Positions 1 through 8,480 of a stretch of DNA of 42,639 bases are shown here, in pieces. The notes beneath the pieces are model-generated. The model ran no database searches and was not told the origin of the DNA. It saw nothing but the letters and a program-made list of their open reading frames with translations. This stretch comes from Fidelibacterota bacterium (lineage in GTDB: Bacteria > Fidelibacterota > UBA8477 > JABMPR01): positions 1 to 42,639 of the forward strand of contig JAERTG010000053.1 of NCBI GenBank assembly GCA_016845065.1. Reading direction: 5' to 3'. A program made the position numbers and the translations under genes. Each line of letters opens with the position of its first letter. Position 1 is the stretch's first letter.

Positions 1-596
1 ATATTACGATATTTGGATGATTTCAAATGGGTGTACTCTCTTATATCTGGAACTATATATATATAATAGGGTGTAATATCCTAAAATAGCTACCAATATC
101 AAAATCACGCTTATTCAACAACACTTTTTAGGTCAGGAGGAGTAGATAAAATGCTTCTGATATTCCGTAAAGTGAGGGTGTGGTCTCCATATATCCAATA
201 TGCAGAGCTCTCAATCCTTAGTAGGGCTTTGGTCCTCATTGAACTGAATAGAGCGCTTCACGGCTCTACTGGGAGGCTTGTACGGATAAAGATTCGGGTT
301 GGTATATTTTCAACGCTAATCGATTAGTCAAGTAGGATTCAAGCATTGACACTTTTACAAAAAAGGTTGGGAGTAGTTTTTTAAATCACGAGCTAGGAAT
401 ACCTGCTCTCCAGAAAAATCGATCGAACCGTTGATCATGAGAACAATGGACCAATGATAACGTTAATACACGTATCAGGAATTTTTCTTTATAATAGTAT
501 TATGTATCCAGTCTTTATGGAAGTTATTGAGCTGAAAGGATTATGTACTGTTAATTACTAAATAAAAGAGGGGGTAAAAAAATATAGCGGGTGTTG
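1..596. other. Non-coding left flank, downstream of the prepilin genes
   Basis: No large gene is visible on either strand of this AT-rich stretch. It lies 3' of the minus-strand prepilin operon. It contains one short plus-strand ORF with a strong ribosome binding site (listed separately), a 6-bp hairpin TAGAGC/GCTCTA at 249-254/263-268, and a 12-bp perfect palindrome CTAATCGATTAG at 316-327 that covers that ORF's stop codon. No clear hairpin-plus-T-run terminator for the prepilin operon was found. The 328-596 part shows nothing I can name. Confidence 0.6.
151..327 (+). CDS. Possible small basic protein, 58 aa, unknown
   Basis: An ATG at 151 follows AGGAGGAG (135-142) with an 8-base spacer, which is close to an ideal Shine-Dalgarno arrangement. 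The frame stays open for 58 codons to TAG at 325-327. The predicted peptide starts MLLIFRKVRVWSPYIQ and is rich in Leu, Ile and Arg (about nine Arg/Lys, few acidic residues), so it would be basic. I recognise no domain and no clear membrane segment. It stands alone, convergent with the minus-strand prepilin genes. The strong start site is the only support. Chance occurrence is quite possible, and the stop lies in a perfect palindrome. Confidence 0.3.
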   Translation: MLLIFRKVRVWSPYIQYAELSILSRALVLIELNRALHGSTGRLVRIKIRVGIFSTLID

Positions 597-1100
597 CTAG
601 TTTCTGAGTGTTATGCTCCAGGCCACCTCAAGCGTGTCTTCTTCTGAGATTAATTTCATACTAACATTTAGAATTTTACCAATGTTACCCGCTCGCTCTG
701 TAAAGAGAAGATCTGAAATCTCAGCGTCAACTGGGTTATGAGATAAAGAATCATCAGTCACCCAGAGTAGGGTATTATCAGTTAGGTCAAGATGGTAAAT
801 CGTGGAATCTGCGTCAACCGCCCGTAGAATGGTACCACTTGAGCTTGTTGTATTAGATGCCTCGTCCTCAGGAGTTGCATAGATTCTCATTGAATCACTC
901 ACCGTGGAGGTAAGCTTTGTGCGGATATAACGATCAATAATGACCTGATCGTAACCTAGTGCTACTCGAATATTTGTATCAGATAACTGTTGCCGTATCA
1001 TTACTATTACGGAACCAAACCCGATAACCAGAATTGCACTAGCCACCATTGCTGATGTTAATTCAACAAGAGAAAAACCTCGATTATCGCGGAAGGACAT
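597..1100 (-). CDS. Type IV pilin-like prepilin, minor pseudopilin
   Basis: This 167-residue protein has a short positively charged leader followed by GFSLVEL (residues 8-14), the prepilin peptidase cleavage and N-methylation motif. A hydrophobic helix of about 20 residues follows. Cleavage should occur after Gly8, leaving Phe as the first mature residue. The rest resembles no family I can name and would form the globular head of a minor pilin or pseudopilin (GspJ/PilW-like in position). The ATG at 1100 lies 6 bases after the stop of the preceding prepilin, so the two are surely cotranscribed. It is the last gene of a three-prepilin set. Family membership is firm, but the exact minor-pilin class is not. 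Confidence 0.85.
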   Translation of the reverse strand: MSFRDNRGFSLVELTSAMVASAILVIGFGSVIVMIRQQLSDTNIRVALGYDQVIIDRYIRTKLTSTVSDSMRIYATPEDEASNTTSSSGTILRAVDADSTIYHLDLTDNTLLWVTDDSLSHNPVDAEISDLLFTERAGNIGKILNVSMKLISEEDTLEVAWSITLRN

Positions 1101-1106
1101 GAGTCA

Positions 1107-1526
1107 TCAATAAGTCCAGCCACGTTCCTCAGAGAAACTGCAGCTAAGACTATCAGTGATGTTGTCGGTAGTGAACCAAGCGAATTTAATAGTTACATCG
1201 TAGTAATCAGGTTGGGAGGTGTCTGCGGGCCAATATCCATCGGAACTATCATCGATTGAAGTGACGATAGTAGTACGGTATCCCTGCATACCGTTAAGTA
1301 TGAGGGATACCGAAGTCTCAGGTAGACTATCTTGAAGTGATTCATAACCAAGGTCTATGGCTTTTTCCATACGGGAGGCCATATCTGCCCATGCGAGTTG
1401 AGCTCTGATCCCCTTTTCCACTTCCCAGCGACTCAAAGTGAAGTACTGCATAGTACCCAGGACAATGATTGCCAGTAGTGTGGCTGAGACCATAACCTCA
1501 ACGAGGGTATAACCTTGATTGTTCAT
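1107..1526 (-). CDS. Type IV pilin-like prepilin, minor pseudopilin
   Basis: The N-terminus MNNQGYTLVEVMVSATLLAI carries the prepilin motif G-YTLVEV with Glu5 of the mature protein, followed by a hydrophobic helix. The leader is very short (5 residues), as in type IVa pilins and GspI-type pseudopilins. I chose the ATG at 1526. A longer reading begins with TTG at 1535 and adds three residues (MKL). No strong Shine-Dalgarno precedes either start. It lies between the main pilin (41 bases upstream) and a third prepilin (6 bases downstream). It probably acts as a minor pilin priming or capping the pilus. The function beyond that class is inferred. Confidence 0.83.
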   Translation of the reverse strand: MNNQGYTLVEVMVSATLLAIIVLGTMQYFTLSRWEVEKGIRAQLAWADMASRMEKAIDLGYESLQDSLPETSVSLILNGMQGYRTTIVTSIDDSSDGYWPADTSQPDYYDVTIKFAWFTTDNITDSLSCSFSEERGWTY

Positions 1527-1567
1527 CAGTTTCAAAAAGCTAGCTTACCAAAAATAAACTAGTCGTA

Positions 1568-1969
1568 CTATTCAATACCACCAGCTAGTGTACCTGACTG
1601 ATCAAGTGTACGGTCAGATTCAAGGATTGATCCAGCTGCACAGGTTACTGTGAAGGAATCACCGGAAGCATAACCATAATAGGTATAAGAAGCATCGTTG
1701 AAATATTTTCCAACCAGCTCACCAGTATTGATATCGTTCCAGGCTGCACCGACAATTGTTGTACCAGAAGCGGCAACAGGATAAGCACCATTTTCGCCAT
1801 AGTACACACGGAGCTGAGTTCTGATACTACCAAGAGCTGCATCAGCTTCACTCATTTTAGCTTTCATTACATTGTTGCTATAGATTGGCACTGCAACAGC
1901 TGCCAATACACCGATAATCACAATCACGATCATCAGTTCGACTAGTGAAAAACCACTATTTCTTTTCAT
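1568..1969 (-). CDS. pilA: Type IV major pilin (PilA/GspG-like)
   Basis: MKRNSGFSLVELMIVIVIIG is a classic type IV prepilin N-terminus: a six-residue basic leader ending in Gly, then FSLVEL with Glu5, then a long hydrophobic helix. Downstream residues (an ADAALGSIRTQLRVYYGENGAYP-like stretch near 40-65) match the alpha1-C region and the YY...G-YP pattern of PilA/GspG pilins. The protein is about 133 residues. I prefer the ATG at 1969 because GAGGAGG lies 9 bases upstream of it. An in-frame ATG at 1978 abuts the same Shine-Dalgarno with no spacer. A sigma-54-like promoter lies about 100 bases upstream. It is the first of three prepilin genes and probably the structural subunit. Confidence 0.9.
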   Translation of the reverse strand: MKRNSGFSLVELMIVIVIIGVLAAVAVPIYSNNVMKAKMSEADAALGSIRTQLRVYYGENGAYPVAASGTTIVGAAWNDINTGELVGKYFNDASYTYYGYASGDSFTVTCAAGSILESDRTLDQSGTLAGGIE

Positions 1970-2646
1970 TTTTAACATCCTCCTCTAAGGACTTTTTTTT
2001 TACGTTTGTGAAGCGAATCGCATTTGTGTTTCTGATAAATACAATCGCTTTTATGGACTTATATAGGTTCAAATGTTATGCCAACATTAAACTAACGCCA
2101 TAAGTGCATAATTAATAGCTACATAACAAATGTAACAAAAATATGCTTTTCGATAATATGTAACATTTACAAAGAACGATTCCACTTAGATGTCGTAAAA
2201 TTAGAACAGCACTACCCTTTATCCAAGAGGAATTCCCCATATTTTAGAGGGGAGAATCCTTATGCCTTAAAATTATATTGATCATAAATCCATAAGAAAT
2301 AATACTTTATAGGGGCTGTAATAATATACTAACAGCCGTTCTGCGCCCAGGCTTGTCGCCTTAACGACCTGCGGAATAATTAGCCAATTTATATGGATTG
2401 TAGTATTATTATGACGCTTTGAGCTATTCATAATGGAGATGCACTATTCCTTGTAAACGCTTACCTACAGCCATTCATCGAGACTCTCTGAATTTCAAAC
2501 AGCTAAAAATAATCACAAAATAACAAGTATTTTATAATTTTATTCTATTGTTGTGGAGGTGGATTTCAGAACTTAGAAATCGAGGTACTCAAACCTTCAG
2601 AAAAATCCGTAATGTCATTGGATAAAATAAAGGAAATCAGGAGGTT
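1970..2646. other. Spacer between pilC and pilin with promoter and structured RNA potential
   Basis: This stretch of about 670 bases has no credible ORF. Near 1970-1990 it carries the pilin Shine-Dalgarno, and at 2068-2084 a sigma-54-like promoter (minus strand). Further from the pilin, 2287-2410 holds a cluster of inverted repeats: AATCCATA (2287-2294) with TATGGATT (2392-2399), AATAATACT (2298-2306) with AGTATTATT (2402-2410), GGCTGT (2314-2319) with ACAGCC (2332-2337), and GTCG (2355-2358) with CGAC (2365-2368) inside CAG/CTG. The first two pairs cross, so a pseudoknot is possible. The 2335-2375 part is a GC-rich island in AT-rich DNA. An imperfect hairpin also lies near 2226-2258. Confidence 0.55.
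2068..2084 (-). promoter_or_regulatory. Sigma-54-like promoter for the pilin genes
   Basis: Read on the minus strand the site is TTGGCATAACATTTGAA. The -24 part TTGGCA matches the consensus. The -12 part TTGA has the right 10-base distance after the GG, but has A where the consensus has C (TTGC). Transcription would start near 2056, giving a leader of about 85 bases before the pilin ATG at 1969. Pilin genes in several bacteria are driven by sigma-54 with the activator PilR, and a PilR/NtrC-type gene sits at 5604-6989. The sigma factor gene itself is not in the window. Confidence 0.5.
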
Positions 2647-3870
2647 TTAATGTATTGCGGAACTCATCTGGAAAATGGGTAGGTAGAGCGTGACGATGAT
2701 AATACTGATAACAACACCAAGACCACCCATAATGATTGGTTCAATGGTTTTAGATAGTTTGTCAACAGCTGTATTAAAATCAGCTTCATGAAATTCAGAT
2801 ATTTTTTCAAGCATGATAGCCAGCGCCCCAGATTTTTCTCCAACTGTAATCATGGAACTCACCATGATGGGGAAGACATCTGTGTATTTAGCTAATTGTC
2901 CGCCCATGCTGCGACCATGAGTGACTTGGAGAGCAACATGCTCGGTAATCTCTTTGATGTATTCATTATCTGAAGTGTTACCTGCAATTTTCAATGCATT
3001 TACTATAGAAACTTCAGCTCTGATCAAAACGGAAAGCGTCTTTGCAAACCTGGACACCATAGATTTGTGAATGATGTGACCAGCAACTGGCATTTTGAAT
3101 ATGTGCTTGTCAATCGTGTATTTACCTTTTGGAGAGGCAGCAAAAGCCTTAAAGCCTATCCAGAGCCCACCTATCAGAACCGCCTCAATAATTAGATTGT
3201 TTCGAAGGAAGTCACTTAGATTAATCATGAGTTGAGTGGAAAAGGGTAACTCAGCTCCAAAACTTGCGAAAATATCTGCAAATTTAGGCATAAGCCCAAA
3301 CATCACACCCATCAAAACAACGGCAAAAAACATTCCGATAAATTTTGGGTAACTTGTTGCTGAGCTAAGACGCTTACGTACATCATCTTCTTTTTCAATA
3401 TATACCGCAATCTGGGTCAGGATCTTATCCAAACCTCCGCCCATTTCAGCGGCTGTTACTAATGAAATGACAAATGGAGGGAAAATATGCTTATGCTCAG
3501 CGAGAGCATCCGAGAAAGGGTGTCCTGACTTAACAAAGACCAAAATCTCGCCAATAGCTTTCTGGAAGTTTTTATCCTCAAACTGCAATTGAATAATCGA
3601 AATCGCATCAACCAATTGAATTCCAGCATCAAGCAGCGTAGAAAGTTCACGGAAAAATACGACCTGTAATGCTGGATCAATTTTTGGGGGACTGAGGTTG
3701 ATCTCACTCAGCTTCCATTCACGCTTTTTCTTTCGAACTGGCTCAACACTTACTGGCTTAAGACCCATTCGACGGAGTTCAGCGCTTACTTCTTCACGTG
3801 TGAACCCCCCCAACGTACCTTCAGTACGCTTGCCTTTTGTGTCTACAGCGATATATCTAAAATTACCCAC
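2647..3870 (-). CDS. pilC: Type IV pilus inner-membrane platform protein PilC (GspF family)
   Basis: This 407-residue protein has the two-repeat architecture of PilC/GspF. Each repeat has a cytoplasmic helical domain (around residues 70-190 and 270-390) followed by membrane helices near 175-195, 225-245 and at the C-terminus (a long Ile/Val-rich helix). The ELSTLLDAGI and LIRAEVSI-type segments match the family repeats. PilC is the platform on which PilB acts to polymerise pilin. The start is GTG at 3870, which overlaps the last base of the pilB stop as TAGTG, so translation is probably coupled. Length is normal for the family. Its stop is followed by a long spacer before the pilin genes. Confidence 0.93.
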   Translation of the reverse strand: MGNFRYIAVDTKGKRTEGTLGGFTREEVSAELRRMGLKPVSVEPVRKKKREWKLSEINLSPPKIDPALQVVFFRELSTLLDAGIQLVDAISIIQLQFEDKNFQKAIGEILVFVKSGHPFSDALAEHKHIFPPFVISLVTAAEMGGGLDKILTQIAVYIEKEDDVRKRLSSATSYPKFIGMFFAVVLMGVMFGLMPKFADIFASFGAELPFSTQLMINLSDFLRNNLIIEAVLIGGLWIGFKAFAASPKGKYTIDKHIFKMPVAGHIIHKSMVSRFAKTLSVLIRAEVSIVNALKIAGNTSDNEYIKEITEHVALQVTHGRSMGGQLAKYTDVFPIMVSSMITVGEKSGALAIMLEKISEFHEADFNTAVDKLSKTIEPIIMGGLGVVISIIIVTLYLPIFQMSSAIH

Positions 3871-5474
3871 TAGGCTACCCTAATGATTTCCTCAAGTGTA
3901 GTCAATCCTTTTTCTGCCCGGAACATACCTTCCTCAAACAGGGTCGCAGTACCAGCTTCTTTTGCAGCTTGTCGAATTTCCATTTCAGAAGCATCGTTGA
4001 TGATGAGCTCTTTAATAGCTGGATTCATAAATAGAATTTCATGAATACCCATTCGACCCCAAAATCCAGACCCCGAGCATTGCTTGCATCCCTTGCCCTT
4101 ATAAAAGGTACTATTGGAAATATCAAACCCCTGCCTATCCATAAACATTTTAATATCTTCAGTGGGTTCTACAGGCTCACGGCAACTTGAGCATACTCTT
4201 CTGACCAATCTCTGGGCTACAATCACTGACACGGAAGATACGATTAAATACTTATCTATCCCCATATTAAGTAAACGGATAATAGTCGCAACTGCATTAT
4301 TTGTATGCAGAGTGCTCAATACCATGTGACCTGTAAGAGCGGCCTTGATGGCAATTTCAGCAGTTTCAAGATCTCGAATTTCACCAACCATGACAATATC
4401 TGGATCCTGACGAAGAATGGATCTCAACGCCGAGGCAAAGGTCAACCCCACATTCGGACGAGCCTGAACCTGGTTGATTCCATCCAAGCGGTACTCAACC
4501 GGGTCCTCAACTGTAATAATATTCAATTGTGGGCTGTTGACATAATTAAGGACAGAATACAGAGTAGTGGTTTTACCTGATCCAGTAGGTCCCGTCACCA
4601 GGATCATACCATTTGCTGCATTGGCTTTTTCCTTGAGGAGGGTGAGCTTTTCTTCCTCAAACCCTAAATCATCAAGATTCAGGGATGTTGAACCCTGATC
4701 AAGGATACGCATAACAATCTTTTCACCATAGATACCGGGAATGGTAGAGCAGCGAACATCAACACTGCGGCCCATAATCTTAAACTTTACGCGACCATCC
4801 TGGGGAATACGCCTCTCCGCAATATCAAGATCTGCTAGAATTTTGATTCTGGCAATTACGCCCGATTGCAAACGTCTGTTCGCTGGAGGAAATTCACGCA
4901 GCATTCCATCAATTCTCAAACGAATGCGAAGGTTATTTTCCTGGGGTTCTATATGAATATCACTGGCACGCTCCTGGATGGATTGAACCAACAGTGAGTT
5001 GACAAATACCACAGCCGGGGCATCAGTAGCTTGAGTTCGAAGAATGTCAATACTGTCTTCATCAACCTCTTCTTCTTCTTCAAGATCATCCTCAACCTCG
5101 ACCAGATCCTGGAGTGTGTCCTCAAATGTATTTTTATCTGAAAAAATGGATCCGATTGCAAACTCAATCTCATCAGAGTCTGCCCATACCGTAGCGATAT
5201 CCTGCTTTACTTTGGCACGAATAATCTGAACGGCAACCATATCAAGTGGATCTGCCATGGCAATGACAACTGTACCATCATCTTTGACATCAATGGGCAC
5301 AATTTGATGAAACTGACAAACTTCTTCGGAAATTTTGAGGGCCATTCCAGTAGCAAAAGAAGCTATACCTTTTAGGCTGGTCATTTTCAGACCAAAGGTA
5401 CCATAGATTTCTGAAATTCCCTCAGCCTGTATTGCGCCAAGGCTTGGGGAGGTTTCTTCTTTAACTACTTCCAT
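3870..5474 (-). CDS. pilB: Type IV pilus assembly ATPase PilB (GspE family)
   Basis: This 534-residue protein powers pilus extension. An N-terminal GspE/MshE-type N domain (about 20-115) is followed by an unusually acidic linker (residues 124-140, mostly Glu/Asp). The AAA-type core has Walker A GPTGSGKT at 295-302, an Asp box around 320-330 and Walker B in DIVMVGEIRD at 359-368. A tetracysteine zinc motif is present (C428, C431, C463, C466), which favours PilB/GspE over the retraction ATPase PilT. The ATG at 5474 has GAG seven bases upstream. The gene is followed directly by pilC with a one-base overlap. No pilT or pilMNOPQ is seen in the window. Confidence 0.93.
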   Translation of the reverse strand: MEVVKEETSPSLGAIQAEGISEIYGTFGLKMTSLKGIASFATGMALKISEEVCQFHQIVPIDVKDDGTVVIAMADPLDMVAVQIIRAKVKQDIATVWADSDEIEFAIGSIFSDKNTFEDTLQDLVEVEDDLEEEEEVDEDSIDILRTQATDAPAVVFVNSLLVQSIQERASDIHIEPQENNLRIRLRIDGMLREFPPANRRLQSGVIARIKILADLDIAERRIPQDGRVKFKIMGRSVDVRCSTIPGIYGEKIVMRILDQGSTSLNLDDLGFEEEKLTLLKEKANAANGMILVTGPTGSGKTTTLYSVLNYVNSPQLNIITVEDPVEYRLDGINQVQARPNVGLTFASALRSILRQDPDIVMVGEIRDLETAEIAIKAALTGHMVLSTLHTNNAVATIIRLLNMGIDKYLIVSSVSVIVAQRLVRRVCSSCREPVEPTEDIKMFMDRQGFDISNSTFYKGKGCKQCSGSGFWGRMGIHEILFMNPAIKELIINDASEMEIRQAAKEAGTATLFEEGMFRAEKGLTTLEEIIRVA

Positions 5475-5603
5475 CTACTTTCTCAGTTGCTATGCTTACA
5501 ATTAATTAATCTTAAGCTACGTAATCTAAACAACATCGAGCGAATGTAAAAAGGGGAATATGTTGCTATTGCGTTACCTGCAGTATGAAAAATGATATAA
5601 ATA

Positions 5604-6989
5604 TCAGTTCTGAATGCCCAGTTTTTTTAGCTTCAAATGCAGATGTTGACGACTCAAACCTGCAGATTGAGCAGCCTTACTGATATTCAACTCGGCCTGC
5701 TGCAAAAGAGCTTGAAAATATATCCTTTCAAACTCCTCTTTCGCATCAGCATAGCTATCAACCATATTATTCTGGTTAAGAACCATAGTGCTACCGCCGC
5801 TTAACAGGTGTGTAGGTAAATCTGATACTGTGATTGTATCACCTTTACACATTATCATTGCATTTTCTAACACATTCACCAATTCACGGATATTACCTGG
5901 CCAATCGTGGGTGTTGAAAACTTGGAATGCCTTTGGGGCAATCCTAGTTACATCCTTTCCCATGGCACTAGACAGGCGTTTTAAGTGATACTCAATGATC
6001 ACGGGTAGGTCTTCTCTTCGGTCTCGCAGTGGGGGTATTTCTATATGAAATACATTAAGACGAAAATATAAATCTTCGCGAAAGCGCCCCAACTTTACTA
6101 ACTCTGCTATATTTTGATTAGTTGCTGCAACAATACGCAGGTTGAGGGGAATTTCAGTATTCCCACCCACTCGGCGAATCGTGTTTGACTCCAGAACCCT
6201 GAGCAACTGAATCTGGAATTCAGGTGTGGTTTCTGTGATCTCATCCAGAAAAATGGTACCATTGTGAGATTCTTCAAACACTCCCTTTTTACGCTCGTTG
6301 GCACCTGTGAATGATCCTTTTTCATGACCAAAAAGGGTACTCTCTAAAAGAGTCCCAGGAATACTTCCACAGTTAATCGGGATAAACGAACCACGATTGT
6401 TCCGACTTTGTTGATGAACCAGACGGGCTGCAACTTCCTTACCTGTTCCTGATTCACCTGTTAGTAAAACGGTTGTGTTATAATCTGCAACTGTACTGAT
6501 TTTTTCTAAAATGCGCTGCATGACAGCAGAATGCGCCTCTATTTCTAGAAAATCAGTATGTCGTTTTAATTCTTTTTTGAGGGCAATATTTTCACTGCGG
6601 ATACGTTTTTCAGAAAGTCCACGTGAAATGCGAATCTGTAATTGATTCAAGTCAATAATCGGTTTGGCAAGATAATCATAGGCACCATGTTGAATACACT
6701 TGACAACGATATCAGTATCCTGAATAGCACTAACCATGATGACAATAAGTTGGGGGTTCGTTTGCTTGAATTGTTCCAATAACTTCAGACCACTGATACG
6801 TGGCATATTGATGTCAAGGACAGCTACATCAAAATCTTCCTTCTCAAATAATTCTATTGCCTCTTCAGGCTCAGTGGCTGTGGATATATCATAACCAAGA
6901 TCACTTAAGAAATTCTCAAAAAGATGAGTGATGTCTGGCTCATCATCAACGATGAGAACCCGGGCGTTATTCTTTTGCTTACTGTTCAT
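5604..6989 (-). CDS. NtrC/PilR-type sigma-54 response regulator
   Basis: The 461 residues show three domains. A receiver (about 10-125) has the acidic pair D15/D16, phospho-acceptor D59 and K108. An AAA+ sigma-54 activation domain (about 150-380) has Walker A GESGTGKE at 177-184 and Walker B around FLDE at 246-249. A Fis-type helix-turn-helix lies at 432-461. The sigma-54 contact loop reads GSFTGA (224-229), a Ser variant of the usual GAFTGA with FTGA intact. It sits just upstream of pilB on the same strand, and a sigma-54-like site precedes the pilin, so a PilR role is likely. No histidine kinase partner is in the window. The function as pilus regulator is inferred from context. Confidence 0.9.
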   Translation of the reverse strand: MNSKQKNNARVLIVDDEPDITHLFENFLSDLGYDISTATEPEEAIELFEKEDFDVAVLDINMPRISGLKLLEQFKQTNPQLIVIMVSAIQDTDIVVKCIQHGAYDYLAKPIIDLNQLQIRISRGLSEKRIRSENIALKKELKRHTDFLEIEAHSAVMQRILEKISTVADYNTTVLLTGESGTGKEVAARLVHQQSRNNRGSFIPINCGSIPGTLLESTLFGHEKGSFTGANERKKGVFEESHNGTIFLDEITETTPEFQIQLLRVLESNTIRRVGGNTEIPLNLRIVAATNQNIAELVKLGRFREDLYFRLNVFHIEIPPLRDRREDLPVIIEYHLKRLSSAMGKDVTRIAPKAFQVFNTHDWPGNIRELVNVLENAMIMCKGDTITVSDLPTHLLSGGSTMVLNQNNMVDSYADAKEEFERIYFQALLQQAELNISKAAQSAGLSRQHLHLKLKKLGIQN

Positions 6990-7192
6990 AACTCTCTTCT
7001 TACCATGTGCAGATTTTTAAGTCACTTTTTTGTTTGATCCCATCATCAATTGAGGGAAGGTTTTAATATAGGCAAAAAATGACGATTGTGTAGTATAAAT
7101 ACGACAATTGTAATATTTTATTTCCAGGGTTGGAGTGGTTACAAATGGAGTGATAATTCAGTGAGTGAAGTAATACAAACAATTAATAAATA

Positions 7193-7669
7193 TTAAGATG
7201 ACTCTTGGGATAAGAGCGGATTCGCCGTCAAGCATGTTTCCCACCAACCTAAACCAGTGGGGTCCATGAGGTGTTTCAAAGTGGTTTGACTGAGCACATG
7301 GTCCAGGACAGATTGAATGGCGCACCAGAAAGATCTCACAGTACAGTGGTCGAAATGGGTACAAACATTTCCGGTTCCTGCATAATGGTCACAAAAACCT
7401 TCACCAAACAACTTACCGCCCAGGACTTCAAATACTTCGCTGAGAAGGATATCTTCAGGTGGTTTGGCTAGAGTGTAGCCACCATCTTTTCCACGACTAC
7501 TTTCTACAAATCCGTTTATTCGAAGAATGCGAACCAGTTTAGCTGTATTACTGGGAGTGATTTTTTCAGCTTTGCTTATTGTGGAAATACTGCTGCCACC
7601 CAACTCGGTCTTACGTCCTATATGTAGGAGGCAACGGATACCATATTCTTCTTGAGCGCTTAACTTCAT
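7193..7669 (-). CDS. Rrf2-family regulator, probable Fe-S-sensing SUF repressor
   Basis: Starting from the ATG at 7669 (MKLSAQEEYGIRCLLHIG) the protein has 158 residues and a typical Rrf2 winged helix: recognition region around residues 28-50 and wing near 55-68 (SSRGKDGGYTLA). Three cysteines, C93, C103 and C109, lie where IscR-like members bind a [2Fe-2S] cluster. The first spacing (nine residues between) is longer than the five in IscR. A longer reading from 7705 would run into sufT and is not needed. The start lies one base after the sufT stop, so it is the last gene of the SUF operon. Autoregulation by cluster status is the obvious inference. Confidence 0.87.
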   Translation of the reverse strand: MKLSAQEEYGIRCLLHIGRKTELGGSSISTISKAEKITPSNTAKLVRILRINGFVESSRGKDGGYTLAKPPEDILLSEVFEVLGGKLFGEGFCDHYAGTGNVCTHFDHCTVRSFWCAIQSVLDHVLSQTTLKHLMDPTGLGWWETCLTANPLLSQESS

Positions 7670-7670
7670 T

Positions 7671-8006
7671 TTAGAGTAAACCGAGTTGGAGTAACCCTGC
7701 CTCACTTATCATATCTTTGTGCCATTGAGGCTCCCAGACAACTTCAACATCTGCGAATTCTAATTCATGAACTTCTTGAAGAATTTGCTGTTTGACTGAG
7801 ACTGGTAGTGATCCAGCAACCGGGCAATTTGGAGCAGTCAGGGTCATCTTCACATAGGCTTCCAGCTCTTCTGTAACTTTTACATCATAAATCAAACCCA
7901 GATCATAGATGTTGACAGGAATCTCAGGATCATAGATCGTCTTGATGGTGGAGACGATCTTGCCTTCTATTTCTTTGAGATCAATTTCTGGTGCATTTTC
8001 ATTCAT
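7671..8006 (-). CDS. sufT: SufT, MIP18/DUF59-family Fe-S maturation factor
   Basis: This 111-residue protein is a stand-alone MIP18 (DUF59) domain, with the family hallmarks YDPEIPVNIYDLGLIYDV near 25-42 and a cysteine in LTAPNCPVAG near 75-84. Members (SufT, PaaD) assist Fe-S cluster maturation or transfer, though the exact step is not settled. It sits 21 bases after sufU and just before the Rrf2 regulator, the usual place for sufT in SUF operons of FCB and Gram-positive bacteria. The length is normal for the stand-alone form. Confidence 0.9.
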   Translation of the reverse strand: MNENAPEIDLKEIEGKIVSTIKTIYDPEIPVNIYDLGLIYDVKVTEELEAYVKMTLTAPNCPVAGSLPVSVKQQILQEVHELEFADVEVVWEPQWHKDMISEAGLLQLGLL

Positions 8007-8027
8007 ATATAGGATCCAATTATTTAT

Positions 8028-8480
8028 CTATTCAGTTGCAGCAGCTTCTTCAACACTATCCAGAGCATTGATGAGGGTATGCCAGGAGAGACTGGCACAT
8101 TTAACTCGCGCAGGAAACTCTCGTACACCTGCGAAAACAGCTAATTTCCCCAAGGCGTCCAGAGCTTCCTCATCCATTTCCTTTCCAGTGACCAAATCAT
8201 GAAAATGTTCGAAATGCTGCCGCGTCTCCTCCAGAGATTTACCTTTTAGAAATTGTGTCATTAAACTTGCTGATGATGTCGAGATGGCACACCCGCTGCC
8301 AACGAAGGCGATGTCCTTAATAATACCATCAGCCACCTCGAGGAAAAGCTCCAACTTGTCACCACAAAGCGGATTGTGACCATGAGCATGGTGAGAATGC
8401 AACTCAAGTTTTTTAAAATTTCTCGGGTTCTTATTGTGGTCCAGGATGACTTCCTGATATAGTTCTCTTAACTCTGACAT
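8028..8480 (-). CDS. sufU: SufU, zinc-dependent sulfur-transfer protein
   Basis: The 150 residues fit the SufU branch of the IscU fold: C39 with D41 (CGD motif), C64 (GSGCAIS) and C128 (KCASLSW), and a family-typical insertion between C64 and C128 (about residues 80-115). SufU accepts persulfide from SufS, using a zinc site formed by these residues, and passes sulfur to SufBCD. The ATG at 8480 overlaps the sufS stop by one base, consistent with the SufS-SufU partnership. A run of histidines around 28-35 (HSHHAHGH) is unusual and could bind metal, but that is speculative. Confidence 0.93.
   Translation of the reverse strand: MSELRELYQEVILDHNKNPRNFKKLELHSHHAHGHNPLCGDKLELFLEVADGIIKDIAFVGSGCAISTSSASLMTQFLKGKSLEETRQHFEHFHDLVTGKEMDEEALDALGKLAVFAGVREFPARVKCASLSWHTLINALDSVEEAAATE

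Noticed and set aside
2335..2380. GC-rich island as a cyclic-di-GMP riboswitch
   Set aside because: It lies near pilus genes where such riboswitches occur, but the conserved GEMM sequence blocks are not present.
7081..7125. Imperfect hairpin between the Rrf2 and PilR-type genes
   Set aside because: The stem is AT-rich and interrupted by an internal loop; on the coding (minus) strand it lacks a clear T-run, so I do not call it a terminator.
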